From Calothrix sp. PCC 7103 (GTDB lineage: Bacteria > Cyanobacteriota > Cyanobacteriia > Cyanobacteriales > Nostocaceae), in NCBI RefSeq assembly GCF_000331305.1, contig NZ_KB217478.1:8630979-8683332 (forward strand): a stretch of DNA of 52,354 bases, in the 5' to 3' direction. Below, in pieces: positions 32,272 to 41,348 of this stretch. The notes beneath the pieces are model-generated. The model worked only from the letters and a program-made list of their open reading frames with translations. It was not told the origin of the DNA and made no database searches. Numbering within the stretch: position 1 is the stretch's first letter; each line of letters begins with the position of its first letter. Position numbers and translations under genes: made by a program.

Positions 32272-32874
32272 ATGAATACTAATTCGCAATTTGATGAGCG
32301 TTCTCACTCGCAGGAAAATCAAAACCTGTCAGAAGGGGATGTAAAGCATAGCAATGATTTTACGGGTGCTATGGATATGGTGAAGCGTGACCGCTTCGAG
32401 TTATTAAGTGCATACCTCGACGGTGAGGTAACAGCAACAGAACGCAAGCAAGTGGAAGAGTGGTTGGTAAATGACCAGTCAGTCAAAACACTTTATACTC
32501 GACTGTTAAAATTACGGCAATCTTTGCGAACTCTACCAATCCCAGAGTCACAACAGCCAGTTGAAGAAACAGTTGAGCAGGTTTTAGGTAAACTAAAGCG
32601 TCGGCGTCTAAAATTAGCAGGACTGTTTGGGGGAGCTGCAATTGCAGCTTGTGCTTTCGGCGCCTTATCAGGGATATTCTCTGGCGATTCAAGAGTGATT
32701 CAACTTGCATCGCAGCCCGTATCACAACCTATTGCCACCAAACCCAATGCTTCGTCTAAAACACTTATGGTTGCCCTTAACCAGCCAATATTTCCAATTC
32801 CTAAAACAGAAGTGGCGCCAAATCCAGTTGAAAGGCAGCGGCAAACACCCAACGCCGGAAATGGATTATATTAA
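32272..32874 (+). CDS. Membrane anti-sigma factor for SigG
   Basis: 200 residues. A cytoplasmic N-terminal anti-sigma-like helix bundle (about 38-90, RFELLSAYLDGEVTATERKQ) is followed by one membrane helix (about 114-136, AGLFGGAAIAACAFGALSG) and a short periplasmic Pro/Gln-rich tail. The zinc-coordinating HxxxCxxC of ZAS anti-sigmas is absent, so it belongs to the zinc-free group. Assigned by fold pattern and position after sigG. Confidence 0.82.
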   Translation: MNTNSQFDERSHSQENQNLSEGDVKHSNDFTGAMDMVKRDRFELLSAYLDGEVTATERKQVEEWLVNDQSVKTLYTRLLKLRQSLRTLPIPESQQPVEETVEQVLGKLKRRRLKLAGLFGGAAIAACAFGALSGIFSGDSRVIQLASQPVSQPIATKPNASSKTLMVALNQPIFPIPKTEVAPNPVERQRQTPNAGNGLY

Positions 32875-32924
32875 AAGCTTATTAATTAATTAAAGCTGAT
32901 AATTAAAGCCTATATTAGGAAAAT

Positions 32925-33350
32925 TTACTGTTTGGAAGCACTCCATAAACCATCATTCTGTAAAGTTCCGCCCAATTGGAGAACAAGCTTTTCTTCCATA
33001 AGATAAGCCCAAACTTCACCGATGCGTTGCGGGCGCCCAGGAGTGGTATTTGTGTGGTCTTGACGGAATATATTAATGTATCGACGATTATAGAGATTTT
33101 GTGAACTTTGTCGAGAGGGTTGATAGTCCTCAAGGTCATCAAGTTCAGCCAAAATATCTGAACTAGCGAAAGAAAGCATGTAACCCCAAACAGGACTATT
33201 TCCCAGCGTCATTGCTGGATACCCCTGCGGAAGGGTATAAAGCTTACCCATTGTAAAAGCGGGCAGGGCATCAATAACCCTGTCCGCACAATATTTTGTG
33301 TAATTTTCTTCACCTGGTTTGAGAGTTCCATAAACAAACACCTTAATCAC
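32925..33350 (-). CDS. Gamma-glutamylcyclotransferase-like (AIG2) protein
   Basis: 141 residues, one GGCT-like domain. The substrate loop is FVYGTLKPGEENY (residues 4-16) and the acidic residue is in AELDDLEDYQPS. Relatives release 5-oxoproline from gamma-glutamyl compounds, but many bacterial ones are uncharacterised. Convergent with the anti-sigma gene, 50 bases apart. Confidence 0.85.
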   Translation of the reverse strand: MIKVFVYGTLKPGEENYTKYCADRVIDALPAFTMGKLYTLPQGYPAMTLGNSPVWGYMLSFASSDILAELDDLEDYQPSRQSSQNLYNRRYINIFRQDHTNTTPGRPQRIGEVWAYLMEEKLVLQLGGTLQNDGLWSASKQ

Positions 33351-33430
33351 AATTAACCCTCAACAATTTAATAGCAGAACCAGAAAAAGTGCCAGTTGAA
33401 TATCTGTCACAAACAATTAGTAGATTGTAA

Positions 33431-33458
33431 GTTGGGTCAAGGCTTTGCGTAACCCAAC
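33431..33458. repeat. REP-like palindrome GTTGGGT...ACCCAAC
   Basis: GTTGGGT and ACCCAAC arms around AAGGCTTTGCGTA. A second copy with the same GGCTTT core lies at 42861-42888. Typical short cyanobacterial intergenic palindrome. The rest of 33351-33646 shows no gene. Confidence 0.75.
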
Positions 33459-33646
33459 CTAAATAACAAATACTGTACATATTTTTACCACAGAGATGCA
33501 GAAAAAGAGAGATTGGCGCCAATTCTCTAGAATAATATTATGTAATTTCGCGGTTAACATAAATAATTATCTATGATACTTTTGTAGAAGTGCGATAAAT
33601 CCTAAAATTTTAATAGCTATATACCATCCTCATAAGATAGCAAAAA

Positions 33647-34081
33647 ATGAAAATTGCCTTCGCCACAACAGATAAAGTTAATATAAACTCCGATTTCGGG
33701 AGTGCCGAAAAATTTGATATCTACGAAATATCAAAATCTGGGTATCATTTTTTAGATACTATTTGCGTAGAAAAGCAACCTGAAACAACCCAATATGGTT
33801 ATAAAAATAAAGATAATATATTGAGGGTAAACAAAGGTGAGAGCGATACCGATATAGCAACTGTAATTGATGCACTTAATGACTGTACAATTGTTTATAC
33901 CACTTCAATCGGCGCCGTGCCCGCAGCGAAACTAATCAAAAATGGTATCACACCAATGACACCAGAATTAGACCAAGAAAAAATTACTTCTATCCTTGAT
34001 AGATTATTAATAGCAGTAAAAGGAAATCCGGCACCTTGGTTGCGTAAAGTTTTACAACGAGAAAATCAATGTACTGAATAA
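33647..34081 (+). CDS. nifX: NifX-like FeMo-cofactor carrier protein
   Basis: 144 residues, normal NifX length. It begins MKIAFATTDKVNINSDFGSA and ends with the NifX signature KGNPAPWLRKVLQ; CTIVYTTSIGAVPAAKLI is the conserved middle. NifX carries the NifB/FeMo cofactor precursor during nitrogenase assembly. No other nif gene is in the window, whereas nifX normally follows nifEN, so this is probably a second copy or a displaced one. No strong ribosome site. Confidence 0.85.
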   Translation: MKIAFATTDKVNINSDFGSAEKFDIYEISKSGYHFLDTICVEKQPETTQYGYKNKDNILRVNKGESDTDIATVIDALNDCTIVYTTSIGAVPAAKLIKNGITPMTPELDQEKITSILDRLLIAVKGNPAPWLRKVLQRENQCTE

Positions 34082-34251
34082 TAGGGCTATTCAGGTAAAA
34101 TTTTGACTCAACTGAATGTATTTTAGGCAAGAGTAAAAATACTCAAATGTTGCGCCAATTTGGTTCTGCTGTCAATACAAATGAAATAGTATGTCACAAT
34201 AACTAAGCAGAAACTAAGATTAATAAGATTAACGCATTAGGAGTATTAGCA

Positions 34252-36846
34252 GTGGAGTCTCGATACAACCCAGCAGACATTGAGGAAAAATGGCAAAACA
34301 CATGGACTGAACTTGGCTTAGACAAGACTGTCACCGATAGCGACAAGCCAAAATTTTATGCGCTGTCTATGTTCCCGTATCCTTCGGGAAGCTTGCACAT
34401 GGGTCATGTCCGCAACTACACCATAACTGACGCTATCGCGCGCCTCAAAAGAATGCAAGGGTATCGGGTACTACATCCGATGGGTTGGGATGCTTTTGGT
34501 TTACCTGCGGAAAATGCTGCTATTGACAGGGGTGTTCCTCCAGCAAAGTGGACTTATCAAAATATTGAACAAATGCGGCAACAGTTAAAGCGTCTCGGTT
34601 ATTCAATTGACTGGGACTGTGAAGTTGCTACCTGTTCGCCCGATTACTATAGATGGACACAGTGGATTTTCTTACAGTTTTTTGAAGCAGGTTTGGCTTA
34701 TCAAAGAGAAGCTGCGGTAAATTGGGACCCTGTAGACCAAACTGTGATAGCAAATGAACAAGTTATTGATGGACGTTCGTGGCGTAGTGGCGCCATTGTT
34801 GAGCGAAAATTATTACGGCAATGGTTTTTGAAGATTACTGATTATGCCGAGCAGTTATTGAACGACCTCGATAAGTTGCCAGGATGGCCCGAGCGTGTCA
34901 AATTAATGCAGGCTAACTGGATAGGTAAATCGACAGGTGCCTATTTAGAGTTTCCCATAGTTGGCAGCGATGAAAAAATAGCTGTATATACAACACGTCC
35001 TGATACAGTTTACGGTGTAAGCTATGTAGTGTTGGCGCCAGAACATCCATTAACAGAGAAAGTTACAACAAAAGAACAAAAAGTAGCAGTTGAAGGATTC
35101 GTACAGGAAGTTAGCAACCAAAGCGAGATGGAACGTACTGCTGAAGATAAACCTAAACGCGGTATATCTACAGGTGGTAAGGCAATAAATCCATTTACAG
35201 GAGAAGAAATTCCTATTTGGATTGCTGATTATGTATTGTATGAGTATGGTACAGGCGCCGTAATGGGTGTACCTGCACATGATGTACGCGATTTTAAATT
35301 CGCTAAAGACCAAAATTTGGCAATTAAAGTTGTCATTGTACCGGAAGAAACAGGCATCCTGCCTGTTCCACAAGACAAATCACAAGAGGGAGAGTTGAAA
35401 GCTGCTTATACTGAAGCTGGTGTGTTGGTAAATTCACAGCAATTTGATGGCATGGCCTCGGGTGATGCTAAGAAAGCTATAGTTGAGTATGCAGAGCAAC
35501 GAGGTTATGGTAAAGCGCGTATTCAATATCGTTTACGTGATTGGTTAATTTCGCGTCAGCGTTACTGGGGCGCCCCTATACCTATTATTCACTGTCCCAA
35601 CTGCGGCGCCGTTCCAGTTCCTGAAGAAGATTTGCCTGTACAGTTACCTGATAATGTTGAATTAACAGGTCGTGGTGGTTCGCCATTGGCTTCTTTGGAA
35701 AGTTGGAAAAATGTACCTTGTCCAAGTTGTGATACACCAGCACAACGAGAGACCGATACGATGGATACTTTTATTGATTCATCGTGGTACTTCTTACGTT
35801 TTACCGATGCCAAAAACGAGAAAAAAATATTTGAAGCCAGTAGAGTCAACGATTTTATGCCCGTTGACCAATATGTCGGTGGTATTGAACATGCGATTTT
35901 ACACTTGTTGTACTCGCGGTTCTTTACTAAAGTATTGCGCGATAGAGGTTTATTGAACTTTGACGAACCCTTCCAAAGATTGTTAACACAAGGAATGGTA
36001 CAAGGTTTAACTTATATGAACCCCAATAAATCAGATAAAGATAAGTGGGTTCCTACAAGCTTAGTTAATGCAGCAGACCCTCGCGACCCCAAAACAGGCG
36101 AACCTTTACAGCTTGTTTACGCTACCATGTCTAAATCTAAAGGTAACGGTGTGGCGCCAGAAGATGTTATCGCTAAGTATGGTATTGATACCGCGCGCAT
36201 GTTTATATTGTTCAAAGCACCACCAGAAAAAGATTTGGAATGGGACGAAGCGGATGTTGAAGGACAATTTCGTTTCTTGAATAGGGTATGGCGCCTTGTT
36301 ACAGAGTATATTGCTGCTGGTAACACCAAAAAACAAGTCAACAAAAACGAATTAAGTAAATCAGAGAAAGATTTAAGACGAGCAATTCATATTGCCATTA
36401 AAGAGATTACAGAAGATATCGAAGGTGGATATCAGTTTAATACCGCAATTTCTGAGTTAATGAAGTTGAGTAATGCACTTGCTGATGCTGACTGCAAAAA
36501 TTCGCCTGTATTTGCTGAAGGTATAAACACTTTAATTGTGTTATTGGCGCCGTTTGCTCCTCATATTGCTGACGAGTTATGGCATCAATTAGGCAATAAA
36601 GATTCAGTACACACTCACTCATGGTTAAAATTTGAGCCAGAAGCCTTAGTTGTAGATGAAATTACCTTAGTAATTCAAATCAACGGCAAAAAACGCGGAG
36701 ACTTACAGGCGCCTGCCACTTTAGATAAAGCTGGGTTAGAACAATATGCGCGTGACTCTGAAGTAGCACAGCGTCATCTCGAAGGCAAAGAGATAAAAAA
36801 GGTTATTGTAGTACCTGGTAAATTAGTCAACTTCGTTGTTGGGTAA
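34252..36846 (+). CDS. leuS: Leucyl-tRNA synthetase
   Basis: 864 residues, GTG start with AGGAG upstream. Class I motifs: HIGH as [12 protein letters not shown] (about 45-56) and KMSKS as [10 protein letters not shown] (about 622-631). CP1 editing domain 220-420, then zinc-like Cys pairs (CPNCGA, CPSCDTP) and a C-terminal domain ending [15 protein letters not shown]. Unusual: a palindromic repeat sits in frame at about residues 366-377, adding [13 protein letters not shown] inside the CP1 region. Confidence 0.97.
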   Translation: MESRYNPADIEEKWQNTWTELGLDKTVTDSDKPKFYALSMFPYPSGSLHMGHVRNYTITDAIARLKRMQGYRVLHPMGWDAFGLPAENAAIDRGVPPAKWTYQNIEQMRQQLKRLGYSIDWDCEVATCSPDYYRWTQWIFLQFFEAGLAYQREAAVNWDPVDQTVIANEQVIDGRSWRSGAIVERKLLRQWFLKITDYAEQLLNDLDKLPGWPERVKLMQANWIGKSTGAYLEFPIVGSDEKIAVYTTRPDTVYGVSYVVLAPEHPLTEKVTTKEQKVAVEGFVQEVSNQSEMERTAEDKPKRGISTGGKAINPFTGEEIPIWIADYVLYEYGTGAVMGVPAHDVRDFKFAKDQNLAIKVVIVPEETGILPVPQDKSQEGELKAAYTEAGVLVNSQQFDGMASGDAKKAIVEYAEQRGYGKARIQYRLRDWLISRQRYWGAPIPIIHCPNCGAVPVPEEDLPVQLPDNVELTGRGGSPLASLESWKNVPCPSCDTPAQRETDTMDTFIDSSWYFLRFTDAKNEKKIFEASRVNDFMPVDQYVGGIEHAILHLLYSRFFTKVLRDRGLLNFDEPFQRLLTQGMVQGLTYMNPNKSDKDKWVPTSLVNAADPRDPKTGEPLQLVYATMSKSKGNGVAPEDVIAKYGIDTARMFILFKAPPEKDLEWDEADVEGQFRFLNRVWRLVTEYIAAGNTKKQVNKNELSKSEKDLRRAIHIAIKEITEDIEGGYQFNTAISELMKLSNALADADCKNSPVFAEGINTLIVLLAPFAPHIADELWHQLGNKDSVHTHSWLKFEPEALVVDEITLVIQINGKKRGDLQAPATLDKAGLEQYARDSEVAQRHLEGKEIKKVIVVPGKLVNFVVG
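35350..35366. repeat. ACAGGCATCCTGCCTGT palindrome inside leuS
   Basis: Same hairpin as the intergenic copies at 36902-36919 and 50905-50921. Flank TTCCACAAG matches the complement of the flank of the 36.9-kb copy, so it is a real copy of the dispersed element, not chance. It encodes TGILPVP. Confidence 0.8.
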
Positions 36847-36855
36847 AGCTTACAT

Positions 36856-36884
36856 AAATTTGTGAACCAATGGTTCACAAATTT
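36856..36884 (+). terminator. leuS 3' hairpin
   Basis: AAATTTGTGAACC and its exact complement around AAT, ten bases after the leuS stop. No long T run follows, so termination is probable rather than certain. Confidence 0.65.
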
Positions 36885-36896
36885 GATTTCCCTCTT

Positions 36897-36925
36897 GTGG
36901 AACAGGCATCCCTGCCTGTGTATTT
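36897..36925. repeat. GTGGAACAGGCATCC-type palindrome, intergenic copy
   Basis: CTTGTGGAACAGGCATCCC then TGCCTGTG. Related to the copy inside leuS and to that at 50898-50927. Downstream (36955-36995) is a GCAAAG/ACGCAAAG repeat typical of cyanobacterial spacers; no gene between leuS and 37102. Confidence 0.75.
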
Positions 36926-37101
36926 TATAATACTATTTTACTAATAGAGGCAAAAGAATTGAACCGCAAAGTATGCTAAGGACGCAAAGAAAGAGGAGTA
37001 GGGTGCGTGAAAGCTATTACAATCCTGAATGAAACGAAAAATTAAAATGCCTAAACTCGCTCACTAACATAATTACCCAACCCGTAGGCGTAAATTGTAT
37101 T

Positions 37102-38466
37102 ATGAATATTTATGATGTTGTAATAGTTGGCACAGGGCCAGTTGGACTAGCAACAGCGCTTGGTTTACGTCAACGCGGAATTGAAAATATTTTACTTATC
37201 GACCAAACGCGCGCGTTTAGAAAAGTTGGTCAGGTAGTAGACCTTTTACCAAACGGTTTAAAAGCCATTAAGTATATTAATCCTAACGCTTACGAAGCAG
37301 TTAAAAACGTAGCTATACCACAAAATCAACCTCAGAAACCTTCACCTGTATGGCTTTATAAAGATTTACAAGGAAAAAACGTACATTCAACCTACTTAAG
37401 TTTTGATGACTGGTTTGAAAAATATGGAGAAGGTCGGGTATCTATCACTTGGTATAATTTACAAACTTCCTTGAGAAAGTTACTACCCAAAAACATAGTC
37501 AAAATTAATAATCGCTGCGTAAATATTCAGGAAGAATCAGAAAATAACTGTGTACGCATAGACTGCGTATCTGATGCTAGTGTAAATAATAACCCCTATG
37601 CGTATTGGGAAGAAGATAAAGACGTAGAGGCGCCAACAATACAATTTGAAACCAAATCTTTTCGAGCGAAATTAGTAGTTGCAGCAGATGGAATCAATTC
37701 TACAGTTCGTAAAGCAATTTACCAAGATACTTCACATTCTGACTTTGCACAACCTGAATATTCCAAATTTGCGGCTATATTCTGTCGTGACATTGAAATA
37801 CCATCACAACTACAAACACAACTCGAAGAAAAATATTTTAGTGAAGCATCAATTTTAACAATAGGTAATCACACAGTACATAATATTTCAACAGAAAACC
37901 CAAGGTTAATCTTATTTAGTAGAGGTAGTATTGGATATATATTACACGCAGCCTTGCCCTTAGAATCTATACAAAACGCATCGGAAAATGCATTAATAGA
38001 AATTGCTTCCCAAGAATTAGAAAAAGCAGGTTTTCCAGAAGAACTTAAACAGGTAGTGCGTTTATCTTCTCCTGCCAACATGCAACAGCGTCCTTACTAT
38101 ATTCATCATGCAGTACGTCATTCACCCGCATCAGAATTAACATGGAGTTTAGGACGTACTGTATTAGTTGGTGATGCCGCGCACGGAATGCCACCTTTTA
38201 TGGCACAAGGCGCCAACCAAGGATTTGAGGATGCACTCTTCATCTCAACCCAAATTCATAAAATTGCCCAAAATAATAATTGGGATGATATAAAAGCAAT
38301 AACTGAGAGCTTTCAAATATACGAAAAATATAGGCGCCCGTTCATGGAATATATTCAACACGCAACATTAACGCGCTTCCCTTTATCATCATATAAGTTA
38401 TCAGAGGAATATACCAAAAAAGTATATTGTCGCAATTTAGATTCAGCTGTTGGGATTATGGTGTAA
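37102..38466 (+). CDS. FAD-dependent monooxygenase (aromatic hydroxylase type)
   Basis: 454 residues. Rossmann FAD motif VVIVGTGPVGLATALGL (residues 6-22) and the second FAD motif VLVGDAAHGMPPFMAQGAN (about 353-371), in between a substrate domain with KLVVAADGINSTVRKAI (the DG motif). Class A flavoprotein hydroxylase fold. The substrate is not predictable; relatives act on aromatic compounds, quinones or zeaxanthin-like molecules. No operon partner. Confidence 0.88.
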   Translation: MNIYDVVIVGTGPVGLATALGLRQRGIENILLIDQTRAFRKVGQVVDLLPNGLKAIKYINPNAYEAVKNVAIPQNQPQKPSPVWLYKDLQGKNVHSTYLSFDDWFEKYGEGRVSITWYNLQTSLRKLLPKNIVKINNRCVNIQEESENNCVRIDCVSDASVNNNPYAYWEEDKDVEAPTIQFETKSFRAKLVVAADGINSTVRKAIYQDTSHSDFAQPEYSKFAAIFCRDIEIPSQLQTQLEEKYFSEASILTIGNHTVHNISTENPRLILFSRGSIGYILHAALPLESIQNASENALIEIASQELEKAGFPEELKQVVRLSSPANMQQRPYYIHHAVRHSPASELTWSLGRTVLVGDAAHGMPPFMAQGANQGFEDALFISTQIHKIAQNNNWDDIKAITESFQIYEKYRRPFMEYIQHATLTRFPLSSYKLSEEYTKKVYCRNLDSAVGIMV

Positions 38467-38503
38467 TTTATACCCGCATGAGATTGAAAATCTAAATGAC
38501 GCT

Positions 38504-38867
38504 AAGAGGATGTTTGAAAAGTTTCCTTTAGTGTCATGCTGAACGCAGTGAAGCATCTAAGTAGGGCTTGCTGAATAGAACTATAACCTTTACCATGTAA
38601 TGGTTTCAAGCATTTTAAGTTCAAGTAGATGCAAGCTTAGGGCGCCTACAGGCTCAAAATCCGTGCATTTGGGTGGAAAAATTAGGGCTGGATTTGTAAG
38701 TCAACCTCCGAAACAACCATTTTTTGTACTGCAAGCGCGTCCAGATTCGTTTTGTGGAGTTTTTCAGCAAACCCTAAGTATACGTGCGAAACTTAGATTC
38801 TTCGTTCCGCGACACTCCGCTCAGAATGACACCTTTATACCTTGTTCGACTTTTCAAACATCCTCTT
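38504..38867. mobile_element. MITE-like element with 19-bp terminal inverted repeats
   Basis: Ends are exact inverted copies of AAGAGGATGTTTGAAAAGT (38504-38522 and 38849-38867). Inside each end there is further inverted similarity (GTGTCATGCTGAACGCAGTG versus GTGTCATTCTGAGCGGAGTG on the complementary side). No transposase is encoded, so it would move only in trans. No clear target duplication. Fills the gap 38467-38903. Confidence 0.8.
38562..38777. mobile_element. Inner inverted-repeat element nested in the MITE
   Basis: TAGGGCTTGCTGAATAG at 38562 and, as its complement, TTTTTCAGCAAACCCTAA at 38760-38777. Such TTGCTGAA ends are seen on other cyanobacterial insertion sequences. The 216-base interior has no gene. 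Confidence 0.6.
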
Positions 38868-38903
38868 GGCAACTAAGATCAGTAAAGTAATTATGGATAA
38901 CTT

Positions 38904-40286
38904 TTAAACCTGAGTAAAGCGTCTAAAGAGTTCTGGATATTCTGAAAACTTAACCTCTTGAAGGTTCGCACCAATACGTTGATAGTACTTGTTCTCATAT
39001 GCAATAGGGTCTCTACTCGCACTAAGGTTAAATAAAACTACATCCTTACCATAATAATTGACTAACCTAATGGTTCTACCAATACTATCTTTAACTGACT
39101 GGTCAATAGGTTGAGTTTGAACTTTTTGTATCAACCACCGAAAGAACTTATCAACACTGCCTTGCAATCTTACAGCTTCGTGACCGATTCCTGTAATCTT
39201 AAAACTTCTATACTCTTTGCTTTCGATGCTGTATAGACTTTCTACTCTTTTTGCATGATTATCATTATCTGCAACTCCAACACAAACATAGCCCACTGCA
39301 CCTGGTGAGTGATTTGCCATCGCTGTAAGAGTTTTTATAATTTTGTCAAAACATTCTTGGTCAAATTCTCCCCTTCCGTCTAGTTTTGTAAATCCCTGTT
39401 TAAAATCATATAAGCTTTGTTCTGTTTTAGATTGAGTTAATAGTGTTTCAAACTCGGTAAGCCAGCTATCCACAGCAGGATCGATTTGCTCCTTTGGCTT
39501 AAAACAGTTTCTAATAATACCTTTAACAGCTCTTATATTGTTAGTTTTGTTAGCTGAACTCCAATTACCACCTACAGTTATACGTATATTTTGTGCAATA
39601 TTTTTTAATTGTTCTACAAGTCCTCTATAATTAGCGACTTCCATCCTTTCTACAAACATTAGCTCGTAAAAACTAAGAAAGACAACTTGAAAGTAGCGAG
39701 GTACTAACTGAAGATTTTGATCAGATATTAACTCATTAAACCTCTTTCCTGATTCATCAAGTATCCTACGAATTTCATCATAGACTTTAATAAGTTGTAA
39801 TCGAATAGCATCTGGATTTTTTCTTCTGAGAGCTGCTTCTATTTCATCTTTTCGCATACCCTCTGTTAGCCCATAATATTCATCTAAAACTTCAGAACTA
39901 CTTCTTGGGACTTCTGGTAAAGCCATATAAGCAACAATGTCAGCTAAAATTTCTTCGTCTTTTGAGTCTCTAACCATCTCTTTTGTTAGGGCTCTATTTT
40001 GTACCCAAAAAATTTCGTCTACTTTTATTCCATATTCTAATTCTCGATTAGTAATGCTGATAAATTTCATGTCATTGAGAAGAAGAATATCTGATGCGGA
40101 TGTATCAGTCCTAATTTCAGTAGATATTTTTCTAACTAAATCTGGAAAATCAGTGGTTGCTCCAGCAGCTCTTAATTCTTGCCTAGATAGATGTTTACCA
40201 TTAGAATTTATTCTTCTAAATACTTCATCAAGTATCCCCGTGCGATTAATTCTGAAATCCGGGTTGGTGCGTAGCGCTACTCGATT
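38904..40286 (-). pseudogene. DUF262-AlbA_2 fusion, N-terminally truncated
   Basis: The open frame runs 461 codons from just after a TAA at 40287, but the first ATG is at 40070, and the sequence before it is still clearly protein: LRTNPDFRINRTGILDEVFR, then RRINSNGKHLSRQELRAAG. That is the second half of a DUF262 (GmrSD-type) nuclease domain; its N-terminal part with the DGQQR active motif is missing. The C terminus (about 245-460 of the open frame) resembles a Schlafen AlbA_2 domain: DFKQGFTKL ... LTAMANHSPGAVGYVCVGV. A REP-like repeat lies at the broken end. No ATG, GTG or TTG precedes 40070 in frame, so I call a remnant, though a 388-residue product could still be made. Confidence 0.7.
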
Positions 40287-40302
40287 TTAGCTTCGTTATA
40301 GA

Positions 40303-40326
40303 ATTGTTGGTGGCGCCACGCACCCT
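40303..40326. repeat. REP-like GGTGGCGCCACGCACC repeat
   Basis: GTTGGTGGCGCCACGCACCC, related to the repeat at 18800-18857, and preceded at 40264 by GTTGGTGCGTAGCGCTAC, a diverged partner. It marks the truncated 5' end of the DUF262-AlbA_2 gene. Confidence 0.6.
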
Positions 40327-40450
40327 ACATTTTAATGGCAAATTGCCGCTTCAGGGCTAGTAATATAATATTAGCGCCATAATAAAATTACTTATTATAC
40401 ACCTAAGTGAGAAACGTGTGTTTATTTACGCGAAAAAGTTTTTCTGAGTT

Positions 40451-40618
40451 CTATATAATCTGCTGCAACCGTTCTACTATGTCTGGGGCAAAAAATTGTT
40501 CACCAGTATTAAGATTAACCCGTGCGGGTACATTTTCAATTACAAACAATTTGCCATTAACTTCTAAAGTATAGGTTACTTCTCGCGCTACTAATACTTC
40601 ATCCCAATCATTTGCCAT
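40451..40618 (-). CDS. Small YgiT-like protein without zinc finger, 55 aa
   Basis: MANDWDEVLVAREVTYTLEV, then a VIENVPARVNLNTGEQFFAP core and ending VERLQQII. The core resembles the C-terminal half of YgiT/MqsA-type antitoxins (VPARVCxxCGEQxFxPEVVERL), but both Cys positions are replaced (VNLNTG). AGGAG lies upstream of the ATG. Divergent from the Uma2 gene 95 bases away. No toxin partner is visible. Too short to be found by length-limited searches. Confidence 0.6.
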   Translation of the reverse strand: MANDWDEVLVAREVTYTLEVNGKLFVIENVPARVNLNTGEQFFAPDIVERLQQII

Positions 40619-40713
40619 TAATGCTTCTCCTCTTAATGAAGCTATCTTTTCTTTGCTACCATGTAAAAAACTTGCAACAATAAATATATAATTGAGCTTA
40701 AAACTTTGATACT

Positions 40714-41286
40714 ATGGTGCAAACCCCCACTAAAGCGTTAACTCTAGCAGAATTTTTACAGCTACCTGAAACCAAGCCTGCTAGCGAATATATTGATGGT
40801 CAAATCATCCAAAAGCCTATGCCCAGAGGAAAACATAGCACAATTCAGGGAGAGCTTGTTACAACAGTGAATGCAGTAGTAAAGCCGAAACACATTGCTT
40901 GGGCATTTCCAGAACTACGGTGTACCTTTGGTGGACGTTCCGTTGTGCCTGATGTTGCAGTATTTACATGGAACCGTCTGCCTTTAGATGAAGAAGGTGA
41001 TATTGCAAATGTTTTCTCTACTTACCCAAACTGGACAATTGAAATTCTTTCACCAGAGCAAAGTCAGACAAAAGTCATAAATAATATATTGCACTGCTTG
41101 AATGCAGGCTGTCAAATGGGTTGGTTAATTGACCCGGGTGAAAAATCTGTTATTGCTTATCCTCAGTCTCAACAGCCGATTTTTTTACAAGAACCAGATT
41201 TATTACTTCCTACTCCTGATTTTGCTACAGATTTGAGATTGAGCGTTGGACAGTTATTTAGTTGGCTGAAACCTAGTAATGTTTAA
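40714..41286 (+). CDS. Uma2-family (DUF820) putative endonuclease
   Basis: 190 residues. Family features: LTLAEFLQLPETKPASEYIDG, the acidic residue in SVVPDVAVFTW and WTIEILSPEQSQTKV, a PD-(D/E)XK-type fold. Cyanobacteria carry dozens of these in each genome and no biological role is established. Stands alone. Confidence 0.9.
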   Translation: MVQTPTKALTLAEFLQLPETKPASEYIDGQIIQKPMPRGKHSTIQGELVTTVNAVVKPKHIAWAFPELRCTFGGRSVVPDVAVFTWNRLPLDEEGDIANVFSTYPNWTIEILSPEQSQTKVINNILHCLNAGCQMGWLIDPGEKSVIAYPQSQQPIFLQEPDLLLPTPDFATDLRLSVGQLFSWLKPSNV

Positions 41287-41348
41287 GGTACATAAGTGTC
41301 GTAGAATAATGATTTATCCTTAAGAATGCATTTACCTGCCTCACACCC

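Noticed and set aside
38600-38890. 96-codon plus-strand frame
   Set aside because: It lies almost entirely inside the inverted-repeat elements and reads through their ends; no ribosome site, no protein character.
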